Source: Diogma glabrata (taxonomy: Eukaryota; Arthropoda; Insecta; Diptera; Cylindrotomidae). Taken from it: DNA of 64,000 bases. A model generated the notes under the pieces. It worked only from the letters and a program-made list of their open reading frames with translations. It was not told where the DNA came from and made no database searches. Below are positions 19,699 through 30,507 of this stretch, piece after piece. The stretch covers positions 188,136,930 through 188,200,929 of the forward strand of contig OY856188.1 in assembly GCA_963693315.1 (NCBI GenBank), given 5' to 3'. A program made the position numbers and the translations under genes. The first letter of the stretch is position 1. Every line of letters starts with the position of its first letter.

Positions 19699-22137
19699 TT
19701 AAGACGTAGGTCCCACAACAACATGCGTCTTGAGGTATAGGTGGACGCTTTTTTTAAATCTTTGTGGATTGAAAGCACTCGAGACTATTGATTCGGGCAA
19801 AGCATTCCATGTGTACGATGTACGCACAAAGAAATCTCTTTGCATTCTATTACTATGACAGTGAGTAATCTCGACAGTTCGACCGCCCGCACACACCGAT
19901 TGACGAGTAAAACGGAGAAAAACATATGTCTGAGGCATTATGGACCTGATTTCATCCGAGCACTGCTGGTGACGATATTTATAAAAAACAACGAGATCAG
20001 CAACAGTGCGACGATGTTGCAGGGAATCAAGACCTAATGTTAAATCTCGATCACCAACAATTCGTATAGCTCGCTTCTGAACAGAGTCCAAAAGAGCTAG
20101 GATAGTAACAGATGCAGCGCCCCAAACTTGACAACAATACTCCATACAGGGACGAATATAGGACTTATAAATGTGGAGTAATTGATGCGAAGTGAAATAT
20201 TTTTTACATCTATTGAGGAGGCCGAGTTTTCTTGACGCGCTCTTTGCCATGGCCATTATATGATCGTTCCAGAGTAAGTCATTGGATATTGTGACTCCCA
20301 ATAAACGAACGCTTTCACATTCGCGTATTTGGTCGTCACACATATTAATTGAAATATCGTTGGGAAACTCGGTCTTTGATCTGGAAACAATCAATAGCTG
20401 TGTTTTGGTGGAATTAAAATTGACCAAATTATTGTCACCCCAATCGGCGACTTTTTTTAGGTCCTCGTTTACATTTATGGCAGCGTCTCTCCGGACGGAA
20501 TTTATTTGTTCATGCATTTTACCCTTTGAAGATAGGGGGACGAATGACTTGTGCAGTGTACTATCATCTGCAAAACTATTTATTGGGTTACTGGTGATTT
20601 GCAACAGTTCGTTGATATAAATTAAAAATAAAGTGGGAGATAAAACTGAGCCTTGAGGTACACCAGCGTTAATTAATTTGGACTCAGAAGAAAAGCCATC
20701 TATAGACACCGAGATGTATCGGTTAGACAGAAAATTTTGAATCAACCTCACGACTGCGGGATGAAAACCGTACGCAACGAGCTTGTTGATCAAGTTGGCA
20801 TGCCAAATTCGATCAAATGCTTTTGAGACATTAGACAATGCGATCACGTACGTTTCACCACCTTTCTCAAGTATGCTATTCCAAATATGTGCCACATAGT
20901 TCAATAGATCGGTTGTTGATCTTTTGTTTCTAAAACCGTATTGGCTGTCAGATATCAAATGGTTGTCTTCCAAAAATTTGGATATGTGTGAATTTATATA
21001 GTGCTCGTATATTTTAGACATGACTGGGAGTAAGGCTATTGGTCTATAATTTGAAATATCACATTTCGTTCCTTTTTTTGGGACTGGCTGGACATTGGCC
21101 AACTTCCAGCAGGATGGATAAATACCAGATTTATAGGATTTATAAAATATTTTGGTGAGGGTTGGTGCAAGTTCTTTTGAAAATGTTTTTAGAATAACAG
21201 GAGGAATGTTGTCCAGACCAGAAGCTTTGTTGTTGTTTAACCCCCTTAAAAGTTTTTCGACAATTTTGGGTTTGAAATGTAATTGTTTCATATTAACTCC
21301 TGAAGACTGGAGTCGGGGTATTTCTTTAGGAGTTTCTAAAACTGTTGAATTTGAAGCAAAGCGTTCCGCGAACAATGTAGCTTTCCTTGCAGGGTCAGTA
21401 ATGATTGAGTCACCATCAATGATAGGAGGGATAGAAGATTTAGTACCACAATTTAAAGAATTAATGGCACTGTAAAAACTTTTGTCAGAAATTGACATAC
21501 TCGAAAGTTTTGCCGCTTTCGCTCTGTCAATCTCTGCTTTTTCGTTTTCGATTATCTGGTTTGATATTTTATTAGCCTTTAAATATTGGGATCGATTAGC
21601 AGAGTTCTTTTTATGAATCCAAATATTAAATAATCTACGTTTGTTTCTAAGAGCCAATTTGGCTGCTTTCGAAAACAAATATTTTTGTTGGGGTTTCATT
21701 ATTGAAAAGGGAACGAATTTGTTAATACCAAATTGAATGGTTTCAGTAAAGTTTTGAGCAGAAATATTTACATCGTCAGTATAAAAACAATGACGATCAA
21801 AAGGGAAACCTTGAAAAAAACTTCGGAGACCATTGGTGTCCATTTTTGAAAATTGAAATATTTTACGGGATTTGGGAACTCTAGTTTGTAGCAAATCAGT
21901 TTTGATAACTGATGTGATTAGATAATGGTCAGAATTTCCAATACTACCCTTATCGACATCGACACTCGTAATATCTGGCATAGATGTGAGATAAAGGTCT
22001 AAGAGAAAACTTTTATCACCGCCATTACGAGGAGTGAAAGTTGGGCTTTTTACAATCTGCGTCAGGTCGTGCGATGCAGCAAATATTCTGCCTCCCTTCC
22101 ATTGTTGTCGTCGGTCATTTTGGAAAATTCCAACCAC
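19699..22137 (-). pseudogene. LINE reverse transcriptase, long open frame
   Basis: An 812-codon frame. It begins inside the endonuclease (its first residues, before the shift near 22085, are out of frame) and continues with the C-terminal endonuclease motif GSIGNSDHYLITS (catalytic SDH). The RT follows: KLANVQPVPKKGTKCDISNYRPIALLP, SQYGFRNKRSTTDLL, VIALSNVSKAFDRIWHANLI (motif A; LSN where LDV-type residues are usual), NAGVPQGSVLSPTLF, INSFADDSTLHKS (ADD box) and VRLLGVTISNDLLW. The C-terminus has YIRPCMEYCCQVW and a typical tail ending FKKSVHLYLKTHVVVG. Only one disabling shift was found, so this copy is young. Confidence 0.85.
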
Positions 22138-22607
22138 GATTTGTTGTGGACGTTGAAGTCACCGGTAACGATAACCTCACAACTTTGAAATTGTGCTCTA
22201 ATTTCGTCGACAACATTGGTCAAGTCATTAAAAAAATTGGGATTATGTTTGTTTGGGGACCGGTATAGAGCTATTGTGAAAAAAGAAATTTCAGGTAGAC
22301 AAACCTTTAATACTACTGTACTGTAGCCATCACCATGTACTTCATAATTTGGAAAGCGTTTATATACAACACTCTCATGAATATATGCACATACACCTTG
22401 ATGGAGTTTAAAAGCTGATTCAAGCCTATATTTGGGATTTAGTGTTACGTCATAGGGATAGTTTTCAGAAACTTGTGTTTCTGTAAGAAAAAGAATATGC
22501 GGTTGGTCGTGCTCGAGATGATGTTGCACGGCGTCCCGGTTGGCATTCAATCCACAAATATGTTGAATTTGTATTTTAAAAAGTTTTTTATCAAATGTGA
22601 TAGTCAT
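22062..22607 (-). pseudogene. LINE apurinic-like endonuclease, N-terminal part
   Basis: A 181-codon frame starting MTITFDKKLFKIQIQHICGLN. It has the order of APE-type LINE endonucleases: the N of GLNANRDAV, LFLTETQVSE (catalytic glutamate), GVCAYIHE, FFTIALYRSPNKHNPNFFNDL and VIVTGDFNVHNKSW (the GDFN aspartate/asparagine pair). The frame then slips at about 22085 into that of the RT. The endonuclease nicks the target to prime reverse transcription. The start is chosen at the ATG directly after the leader. Confidence 0.85.
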
Positions 22608-22770
22608 TTGATCAAAATATAATTTGTTTTAAAAATGGGTAACTAAACAATAAATCCTATCATATAATAAAATAGGACATAAGCCAATATTTTATGATAG
22701 GATGTAAGAAATAATAAACAGGTGAAAACAAAGTTTTTTAAAAAATTTGAAAGGTTACTAAAATATTTAT

Positions 22771-23142
22771 CCATATTGTTCCCACGAGTTTAGACGCAAT
22801 AAAGGTCACCAACAGGCCTTCGTCTATACCTGTTAGAAGTCTATATACAACTGGGGGCGACAGGTGCCCAGAGGATGGTACTTTTGTGGTTTGACCCTGC
22901 AAGAGTCCTCTCTAGTGTGTACCCACCAGAGGGTGCTAATAAGGGAGCACCTTCCCGCGACCCGGGCGGCTAAGCCAAGGTCCCCGTTCCCGCTAGACAT
23001 GACAACAGGTTTACGGTTTGCAATAGCAGGCTAGAGCCCACTATAGCTCAGGTACCTCGGGTTCGCCAAGTCCCGTATCACGGTCTAATCAGACCAGTGA
23101 TCCCTGACATTAGAATGAGATAAATTTAAGAACTTATCTACA
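22771..23142. other. GC-rich leader-like segment, owner uncertain
   Basis: A roughly 370-bp block much richer in GC than its surroundings. It includes CAGAGGATGGTAC, CACCAGAGGGTGCTAATAAG, CGCGACCCGGGCGGCTAAG and GAGCCCACTATAGCTCAGG. It has no ORF. It lies between the 5' end of the minus-strand LINE and the first ATG of the plus-strand Helitron, so it may be the distal 5' leader of the LINE or the 5' end of the Helitron. The mini-LINE at 14105 does not contain it. Confidence 0.4.
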
Positions 23143-23695
23143 ATGCGAGTGAAAAGCAAATCTGAGAAAAAGATTAGAAGAGAGAAAAATAAATTACATA
23201 AGAAAAGGAATGATAATACGGTCTATCGGCATAGTCAAAAAATTGTTAGTAAACAACGAAAAATAAAACAGAGAAAATGCTGAACAACGAGAAAAAGAGA
23301 ATCAACAAAGACGAAAGCGTCATGTTGAAGAGAGGGCGGATGCAGAAAAAAGAAAAAGAGAATCAACAAAGACAAGAGCATCATGTTGAAGAGAGGGCGG
23401 ACGTAGAAAAAAGAGAAAAAGAGAATCAACAAAGACAAGAACGTCATGTTGAAGAGAGAGCGGACGTAGAAAAAAGAGAAAAAGAAAATCAACAAAAACA
23501 AGAGCGTAATGTTGTAGGGAGGGTGGACGTTAAAAATCGTCAAAAGGAAAATTTGAAAAGAAAAATTAAACGATATGATAAGCAATACAGACATCTTGAA
23601 ATGGCTACTAATGTTATATATCAAAGGAAGAAAAGATCTTCTATTAAAAAAAGAGTGATCGAAAAGGTTATTGATCGTGACGCAAAGCTATAAAG
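23143..23695 (+). pseudogene. Helitron N-terminal basic repeat region
   Basis: The first ATG (23143) gives a lysine/arginine-rich start (MRVKSKSEKKIRREKN). From about 23290 to 23550 a 63-bp unit is repeated four times, encoding a 21-residue charged helix motif of the type ENQQRQERHVEERADVEKREK. The first unit is about 61 bp, which throws the first repeat out of frame with the next ones, and the reading frame from 23143 also slips before it. Similar R/E-rich repeats occur at the N-terminus of many Helitron proteins, possibly for DNA binding. The antisense ORF over the same region is a shadow. Confidence 0.6.
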
Positions 23696-23870
23696 GCGAA
23701 AAAACCTAACGCTTCGCAAAAAAGAAAACGAGGCAGAACGTCTTCGTAAACGATCGCTAAGAATAAATGATATATGTGCTTTTCGCGAAAAACATATTTT
23801 TCATTTACAAAAGATTATTAAAGATGAGCTTGATAAAAAGTCAAATGTTGCAAAGGCAGCAAAAGAGCAA

Positions 23871-24841
23871 TTGCTTTTTATTAAAGAAATTCGTCAATTG
23901 CCGAAATATATATGTTGCTGTTCTATGGGTCTTTTCTTTAAAAAATCTGTGCAACAATTAAACATGGCTAAAGCAATTAAAGCGTTCAATAAAAAGACTA
24001 AATTCGAACAACTTGAGAGCGAATCAGAGTTTATAAAAACTTTCGTTGGATATAACTCTGATTATATCTGTAAAACATGCAACGTCAATATTCAAACAGG
24101 AAAAATACCACTGGATTAACTTGTGGATTAACATTTAAAAATGTAGATAAAATAGCAATATTAAATCCACTAGAAGTGCGAATGATGTCGCCTATATTGG
24201 TTTTCCTAAACATACGTGAGTTGATGTTTTATATGATAAATCCACAACTCGGTTTAAAAGGATCAGTGGTTAATATTCCTATCGAGGTGAATGAAATGAC
24301 GCAAGTTTTACCAAGAGAATTTGATGGTCTCTCAGTAATACAAATCAAGTTGAAAAGGTACTTGAACCACAAATCGGATTATATGTTCGAAACTGTTAGT
24401 CCATCCAAAATTATGAACGCTTTAAAAATTCTTGTAAAAAAATCACTCTATATAAAAAATAATATAACAATAAACGAAAACGCCTTTAAAAATTGCATTG
24501 AACAAAACTGTGAAGAAACAATCAATTTTGTATTAAACAAGGCGAACTTACAAGAAATGGATCAAGATAACGAAGTAAAAGGTGAAAAACTAAGTTTAAA
24601 TCCTTTATTAATCACCACAGTTACGGATGTGGATGTTGCTGAAAATACTATCAAAACTCAATGTAATCAAATTGAAACAATGGATGAGGATGACTTTTAT
24701 ATGGATGAGGAAGATATAAAGAACCTCGAACGGATAGAAAATATATTCATCGAGAACCAGGAACATCCAGAACACGATATGAATTGCCAAGAGGTAATGG
24801 TTAGAAAAGATGTAAATCTTCAAAAATTACTAAATGAATGA
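23871..24841 (+). pseudogene. Helitron zinc-finger and DUF6570-like region
   Basis: The first frame (23871-24119) reads LPKYICCCSMGLFFKKSV and ICKTCNVNIQTGKIP, a cysteine-pair region typical of Helitron proteins upstream of Rep. A shift around 24080-24120 leads into the second frame (24077-24841, 254 codons) with LTCGLTFKNVD, LNPLEVRMMSPILVFLNIRE, GSVVNIPIEVN and VLPREFDGLSVIQIKLKRYL. This is the pattern of the DUF6570 domain found next to Helitron_like_N. The end is acidic and asparagine-rich. The function of this domain is not known to me. Confidence 0.65.
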
Positions 24842-26460
24842 AATTTAATAAAAATTATTGCTCCTGGTCAAGGCAAAAAACCTATATCTCCCAAAATTTT
24901 TGAGCATTATGAGGAATTAGCATTTCCTCAATTAACAGGTGCAGACTTTTACGTGTACGATGAAACAAAAATTTCCATGACGAAGAAAATAAAATTTCAA
25001 ATTAAACATCATGACCGTAGGTATTGTACACCCGAATCTGTTTTGTTTAAAGCTTCATTGAAAAATGAAAGCAATTTAAACAGCGCTATCATCTTAGATA
25101 GGTTTATAAACCTCAGCTTATGACGGCAGCAGATGTTCGAGGCGAAAATAATATTCGCTCTCTGTGCTCAAATAATCAGGCTTATCAGTTCATGTCGAAT
25201 ATCAGATCAAGTCCTGCATATGCAGAAAAAGCAGGCAAACGAGCGTTGGCAATGATTCGACAATTTGGCATACCTACATTGTTTTACACAATAACAGCCT
25301 CTGAATCCGCTTCACCAGAACTGATCATTCAATTAAAAATGAATGAACAGAGAAATCAACAAGGTTCTGAAAAATATGAAAAAAGAATTACAGTTTTGGA
25401 AGCATTGGAAATGCAAAAAGCGAATTCTGCTCTTCTGATACGAAACGATCCGGTTTTGTGTGCAGAATAACAACCGATCGTCAGCATTCATAACGTACGT
25501 AACAAATAAAAATGGACCATTTGGAGATAATTATATTAGATTACTTCAGAAGAAGGGAATATCAAATGAGAGGCTCACCGCATGATCATGGATGCTTTAT
25601 CTAAAGGATGCACCTATTGCTGATTTTAAAACAGGAAAAAATTTTGAGGAAATTGAAAATTTTATAGATAAACATATAACATGCGAGTTTTATGAAACAA
25701 ATCCATATATGGTTCAATATCATCAACATAAATGTAATCAAACAAAGGCAAGAATAAATCTGAGTGTCGATTTATGTTTCCCAAATTTGTTTGTCCCAAA
25801 ACAAAAATACTATTACCAATTCCAAAAACACAACATACTGATGACATAAAAGAAATTTAAAAAAAAATAAAAGCACAAATGATTTACTACAGTAAAACTA
25901 GAATTGCTGAATCATTTGAAACCATGCTTAGAAACTTAAATATAACAGAATATCAATATATGGAAGCATTAAAATACTCCATAGATAAGCCGACTGTTTT
26001 TTATAAAAGAATGAGTAATGAAGTATCAGTGAATACATATAATAAAATTATTCGTGATGCATGGGAAGGTAACACAGATGTACAATTCATACTTGAACCG
26101 TATGCAGCTATTACATATCTATTCCAGTATTGTTTGAAAAGCGATATTGGAATGGTAACCACCATGAAAGAAGCTGTAAAACAATGTAGGGAAAACGACA
26201 AAACAATGAGGGAAACACTACGATCATTAAGTAATGCCTTCATTCTACTTCATTCTACCTCATTCTACTTCATTCTACTTTAATTTCGACACAACAAGCC
26301 GCGGATGAATGTTTATCTCATCCGATGATTGCATTCAGCCTAGATGAGCAATTTATTAACACGAATTTGCCAAATAAACGAATTGTCCTTAAAAAATCCG
26401 AAAGAGAATTAGCTGATATGGCAGACGATAGTACTAATATTGCTAGAGAGGAATAAATAG
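24842..26460 (+). pseudogene. Helitron Rep (HUH) nuclease domain, broken
   Basis: Pieces in several frames follow the Helitron Rep order: IKHHDRRYCTPESVLF (about 25000), RSSPAYAEKAGKRALAMIRQ with FGIPTLFYTITASES (25120-25340), then YFRRREYQMRGSPHDH at 25540-25589. HDH at 25581-25589 is the HUH metal-binding motif. One base of slippage follows before MLYLKDAP (25592), then VQYHQHKC (zinc region), RPTVFYKRMSNEVSVNTYN (25980) and DVQFILEPYAAITYLFQY with the expected tyrosine region (26080-26140). The frame is finally broken by a decamer repeat at 26239. Rep nicks and joins single strands in rolling-circle transposition. Confidence 0.7.
26239..26280 (+). repeat. Decamer expansion inside the Rep gene
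   Basis: TTCATTCTAC is repeated four times in tandem (one unit has CTC for TTC) exactly where related proteins continue from SNAF to a STxISTQQAA-like motif. The expansion adds sequence and creates a stop (TTTAA, about 26281). Downstream, TTTCGACACAACAAGCC resumes the homology. Confidence 0.7.
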
Positions 26461-26933
26461 AGCAGTACAGTAAACGACCAAATCAACTTGAACATTTATG
26501 CTTAGCTGATTTTGCAGCATGGTATACAAAAAAACGTTCGTATACAAAGAATAAAACAGACGATTACGCCCCACAAGATAGCGATAATAGCGATAGTGAA
26601 GACCAAGATAAACACAAAAGCATATATATGAATGAGCCAATGTATGAAAAAAGAAAGAAAGCACGCATTATTCTGTAATTTTAAAAAGGAAAAGGATCCA
26701 GAAAATTATTACAGAGAACAAATTATGCTTTTCTTACCCTGGCGAAACGAAGAAGAAAGCTTGTATATGCTGATTGTAAAGAAATTTACAAAAGAAATTT
26801 AAAAACAGTTATTCAAAAATTCGAAGAATACAATAAATTGTCTGATGAGGAGCTGCAAGAAATAAAAGATCAAGCAGAAATTGAAATGTTTGAGTTTGGT
26901 CAAGAGGAAATTCGGGAGTTTAAAAAAAATTAA

Positions 26934-28628
26934 TTGCCAGAGGATGAAAAATTAGATATTTTTAAACAACTCGGCATCAAAAGCACAACAGACACAATAT
27001 ATGAAAAACAAGAATTTCAAATTTCATCCCCACCTCGCATCGATCCCGTTGATTTACTAAAGCTAAATCAAAGATTAAATGAAAAACAACGGGAATTGAT
27101 AATGCATATTTTACATTCTTTTAAGAATGGTGTAAAAGATGAAAAATTAATTGTGCTTGGATCTGCTGGAACAGGTAAAAGTTACTTCATCAATTGTTTA
27201 TATCAAAGAATGACGCATTACTTTGATAACATTCGAGGTGGAGATAAAGGAGAAATAAAAGTGTTATTAACAGCTCCAACGGGGATAGCTGCTTTTCTTA
27301 TAGGGGGGACTACAAGTCATAGTGCATTTAGTTTGCCAACTAAACGAATGATTTTGGGGCAAAAATCATTATTAAATCCAGATACAGCAAACACAATACG
27401 TGCAAAATTGAGGCATATCGAGATTATTGTGATTGATGAAGTATCAATGGTATCAAACACAATGTTGTATTATATAAACAGCAGGTGTCAGCAAATTTTT
27501 GGTAGTGATGCGCCATATGGTGGGAAATGTGTTGTTTTGGTTGGCGATTTTCTTCAACTACCTCCTGTAAAGGCACCAGCAATATTTGAAGAACCAAAAA
27601 GTGATTTAATACAAGAATATTGTTTAATGTTCTTGTGGCAAGAATTCAAATTGTTTGAATTCACAGAGGTTTTGCGTCAAAAGAATGAAAAATTCATTGA
27701 CGCTCTAATCCATTGTGCATTTTCTACAATGACAAAGGAAGATGTAAAACTCATTCAAACACGTAAATGTAATCACGCTAATGTGCCTAACAACGCCATC
27801 CGATTATTTTATAAAAACGAAGATGTTCGAAATTATAATGAAACACGAATTTCCAACAGTACTGGAATACTACACATTGTGGAGGCAATTGACACTATAG
27901 ACAAAAAATTTCCATCTCCAAAACTAAATATGATGTTAAAAAAATATAGTAAAAACGATATTGCCGAATCCTATGTTCCATTTAAACTCAAAGTGAAAAT
28001 CGGCATCAAGTACATGATTGTGACAAATTTAAATACACGTGATGGTCTAGTAAATGGAGCTGTAGGAACCCTACAGCACATTACTTTTGACCTAAAAGAT
28101 TCAAAAAAGCCCATCATTTTGTGGTTAGCTTTCCATAATTCAAATGTCGGTAAAGAAGAGAAAGCACCGTTTCTTGAATTTATGAAGCAAAATGGTATCG
28201 ATTTAAATTGTGTACCAATTCAAAAAACTAAAACCACAATAACGTCTACGCGAGCTTTTAAAGAGATACACGTTGCATATCGTCACCAGTTTCCTGTCGT
28301 TCCAGCAGAAGCCATCACAATTCACAAACCACAGGGCTCAACTATGCAACAAGTCTGTTTAGATTTTAGAAAAAAGCAGCCTGGGTTAACAGCTGCTCTA
28401 AATTATGTTGCTCTATCACGTTGTGACATCGAGGGACTCTTTATTTTGGGCGATTTTGAACCACCCAAAAAAACAAAAAACGAAAAGGAAAACAAATTCA
28501 TAAAACAAATGGAATTCTTGAAAATGGAAAAAAAATTACAATTGAGTTATTACAATTTGGATAATAAACTGGGAAAAAGGAATAGTTTCATTCATTCACA
28601 TTCCAAAAACATAAGGACGATGTTTTGA
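26934..28628 (+). CDS. PIF1-type helicase of the Helitron (open frame)
   Basis: 564 codons without a stop. The sequence before 26934 continues the same protein after a stop at 26931, so the apparent start is not the natural one. Helicase motifs: LNEKQRELIMHILHS, Walker A GSAGTGKSYF (about 27167), APTGIAAFLIGGTTSHSAF, Walker B VIDEVSMVS (27430), VLVGDFLQLPPVKAPAIF (motif III), FEFTEVLRQKNEKFI, then the C-terminal block EAITIHKPQGSTMQQV, where HKSQG is usual, and YVALSR (motif VI). It would unwind DNA during rolling-circle transposition. The TTG at 26934 may simply be internal. The serine-to-proline change in motif V could weaken it. Confidence 0.8.
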   Translation: MPEDEKLDIFKQLGIKSTTDTIYEKQEFQISSPPRIDPVDLLKLNQRLNEKQRELIMHILHSFKNGVKDEKLIVLGSAGTGKSYFINCLYQRMTHYFDNIRGGDKGEIKVLLTAPTGIAAFLIGGTTSHSAFSLPTKRMILGQKSLLNPDTANTIRAKLRHIEIIVIDEVSMVSNTMLYYINSRCQQIFGSDAPYGGKCVVLVGDFLQLPPVKAPAIFEEPKSDLIQEYCLMFLWQEFKLFEFTEVLRQKNEKFIDALIHCAFSTMTKEDVKLIQTRKCNHANVPNNAIRLFYKNEDVRNYNETRISNSTGILHIVEAIDTIDKKFPSPKLNMMLKKYSKNDIAESYVPFKLKVKIGIKYMIVTNLNTRDGLVNGAVGTLQHITFDLKDSKKPIILWLAFHNSNVGKEEKAPFLEFMKQNGIDLNCVPIQKTKTTITSTRAFKEIHVAYRHQFPVVPAEAITIHKPQGSTMQQVCLDFRKKQPGLTAALNYVALSRCDIEGLFILGDFEPPKKTKNEKENKFIKQMEFLKMEKKLQLSYYNLDNKLGKRNSFIHSHSKNIRTMF

Positions 28629-28690
28629 ATGATATTTGGTATTGGAAATCAGACATTATTATTATGGCTGAATCTAGTGTAATAAAAATA

Positions 28691-29221
28691 AAAAAATTTA
28701 AAAAACACACTTTTTGAAAAACGAACTAAAAAGCAGAACATAAATTTTGCATTAACACCAGCGTTATGTCTTTTATAATTATATTTCCTTTGAAATTGTT
28801 AGAAGATAAAATATTTAAATGGTATTTAACACATCTTAGCATAGATGCAAATATTAAATTTTTGACTAATTTAAATGCTAATTTTCGATTGACAAACAGT
28901 CTTCCGTTCCCATTTGTTACATAAAATAAAAGTGGGTGACGCATACGTTAAAATAGAAAATGAACAAATGTATTCTATGTTAATCTCTAACAAGAGAGAC
29001 TACCAACGTTTATTCCCTTTCGTATCTGAATGCGCCACCCACTTTTATTTTATGTAACAAATAGGAACGGAAGACTGTTTGTCAATCGAAAATTAGCATT
29101 TAAATTAGTTAAAAAACTTTAGGATACTCTCAGTTAACAAATCTAAGTACATATGTTTGAAAAACTTATTTTTTCTAACAAACTTAGTTTGTTTTGAAAA
29201 ATGCAAATCCAAAATGAAAAT
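28691..29221. repeat. Inverted repeat of about 82 bp with 85-bp loop
   Basis: Left arm 28862-28945 (TTTAAATGCTAATTTTCG ... TAAAAGTGGGTGACGCAT) and right arm 29031-29111 are inverted copies with a few mismatches. The loop is 28946-29030. The ORF 28726-28944 (minus) runs over the left arm and has no recognisable product. The rest of the stretch is AT-rich with no gene. Confidence 0.65.
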
Positions 29222-30506
29222 ATGGAGAGGCTGAAATTTCACAGCTCAGAGATATCAAGACTTCGGTCTGGGTTAAGGATTTTGATATAGTTTTCGGCAA
29301 AAAACTTTTATGAGGACATGGTTTTTAGTTTTGGGCAGCGATGTATATCAAACATAACTCTTTGTTAAAGTATTTTTTATCTCTGTTTAAAAATTTATTA
29401 CAAAACTAACACGAAACATCAATACGTTGCCGGAAAATTATAATCAAAATGCCAAAAATATTGTTAAATTAAATAAAATCAAACTTTTTCAAAATTCCAA
29501 AAATATTCCAAAAATTAGAATGAAATCAAATATTTAAATATTTTCTAAATTCCAATAATATTTCAAAAATTTTTAAAAATTCAAACTTTTTCCAAAATTC
29601 TAAAAATATTGCAAAAATTATTACAAAATCAAAAATTGAATTTTTTTCAAAATTCCAAAAATTATAATGATATCAAAAATTAAAAATTTTTCAAAATTCT
29701 AAAAATATTCCAAAAATTCTTACAAAATCAAAAATTAAAACTATTTCCGAAATTCTAAAAATATTGCAAAAATTATTACAAAATCAAAAATACAAACTTG
29801 TTCAAAATTCCAAAAATATTTCAAAAACTAAAACAAATTCAAAAATTTCCATGTCCAATTTCATTTTAAACTACATTTACGTCATAAAAACAGCTACATT
29901 TTTTTCCCCAAAAAATTGGCTCAAAAATTAAATGAAATCATTTTTTGACACACTTGACAACATTTTTTTGACAAACTTATAATGCCATAATTCTCAATAA
30001 TAATAATAAAATTTTATTTCAAACAAACTATTTTATTTTTTCCAAAAAATTGGGCAAAAAAAATAAATAAAAATCTTTTGACACACTTGACAACATTTTT
30101 TTGACAAACTTATAATGCAATAATCTAGTTTTTGACCTCACATACCAATCCCGACCATCAAGATTTCTCTAAATTTAATTTAATTTAAATTGAACGTTTT
30201 TTAAGCCAAAAATATGAAAATTTGCTATTTTTGACACACATAATGATTTTTTTGACACACTTCCGGTACAGTTATCGAACACAGCGTCCTTTCGGACCTG
30301 TCCCAATTTTTGAAATCCCTCCAGGGGTTTTCCCTGCAGCGTAGGTAATGACGGCGGACGGCCGGCCGGCAGACAGGCATACATTTTTTTTGGTTGCTTT
30401 TTTAGAATCAGGAGGTCCTAAAACGTCGAGAAATGTCAAAAAAAGTGGGGGTAAGAATTTCACTTTGAGCTTATGAATGTAATACTTAGGTCTTTCAGAC
30501 CGAAGT
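29222..30506 (-). mobile_element. Foldback-like element, copy 2 (centre plus one full arm)
   Basis: The centre block (29222-29440) and a shorter AT-rich array (29440-29850) match copy 1 at 8621-9500. Two repeats of GACACACTTGACAACA and GACAAACTTATAATGC (29945-30115) match 6600-6930 inverted, and 30184-30506 is the reverse complement of 6191-6540, including the GGCCGGCCGGCAGACAG block. It ends AGACCGAAGT at 30506. The other arm is missing. The short ORFs at 30175-30463 also appear, diverged and frame-shifted, at 6234-6533, so they are not genes. Confidence 0.7.
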
Positions 30507-30507
30507 A

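Larger units (their letters stand above)
19620..22770 (-). mobile_element. Near-complete single-ORF LINE, minus strand
   Basis: This non-LTR retrotransposon has endonuclease and RT (22607 down to 19699), a 3' tail (19698-19630) ending in an A-rich run on the minus strand (T-run at 19628-19641), and a leader upstream of the ORF (22608-22770). The 3' tail is shared with 14340-14475 and 40310-40435, and the leader with 14180-14310, which fixes the boundaries of the family. No separate ORF1 was seen. The clade is uncertain; it looks like the Jockey/CR1/I assemblage. One frameshift near 22085 separates endonuclease from RT. Confidence 0.85.
23143..28690 (+). mobile_element. Helitron (Helentron-like), copy 1, truncated at the 3' side
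   Basis: Domain order on the plus strand: a basic repeat region (23143-23695), a zinc-finger/DUF6570-like region (23871-24841), the Helitron Rep nuclease domain with an HUH-type motif (25100-26450) and a PIF1/RecD-type helicase (26934-28628). This Rep-Hel order is unique to Helitrons. The sequence after the helicase matches 36640-36856 (inverted) up to about 28683, where copy 2 continues into an endonuclease and copy 1 does not. A terminal endonuclease is the mark of the Helentron branch. Stops and shifts in the Rep half make copy 1 defective. Confidence 0.8.

Noticed and set aside
23290..23550. Regularly spaced 63-bp repeats considered as a CRISPR-like array
   Set aside because: Units are contiguous without spacers and are coding, in a eukaryotic transposon.
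23235..23624. 129-codon hydrophobic ORF antisense to the Helitron N-terminus
   Set aside because: It is the shadow of the 63-bp coding minisatellite; repetition of the unit keeps the opposite strand open.
26934..28628. PIF1 helicase as a host gene
   Set aside because: It follows DUF6570-like and Helitron Rep sequence on the same strand, and its end recurs in a second truncated copy, so it belongs to a Helitron.
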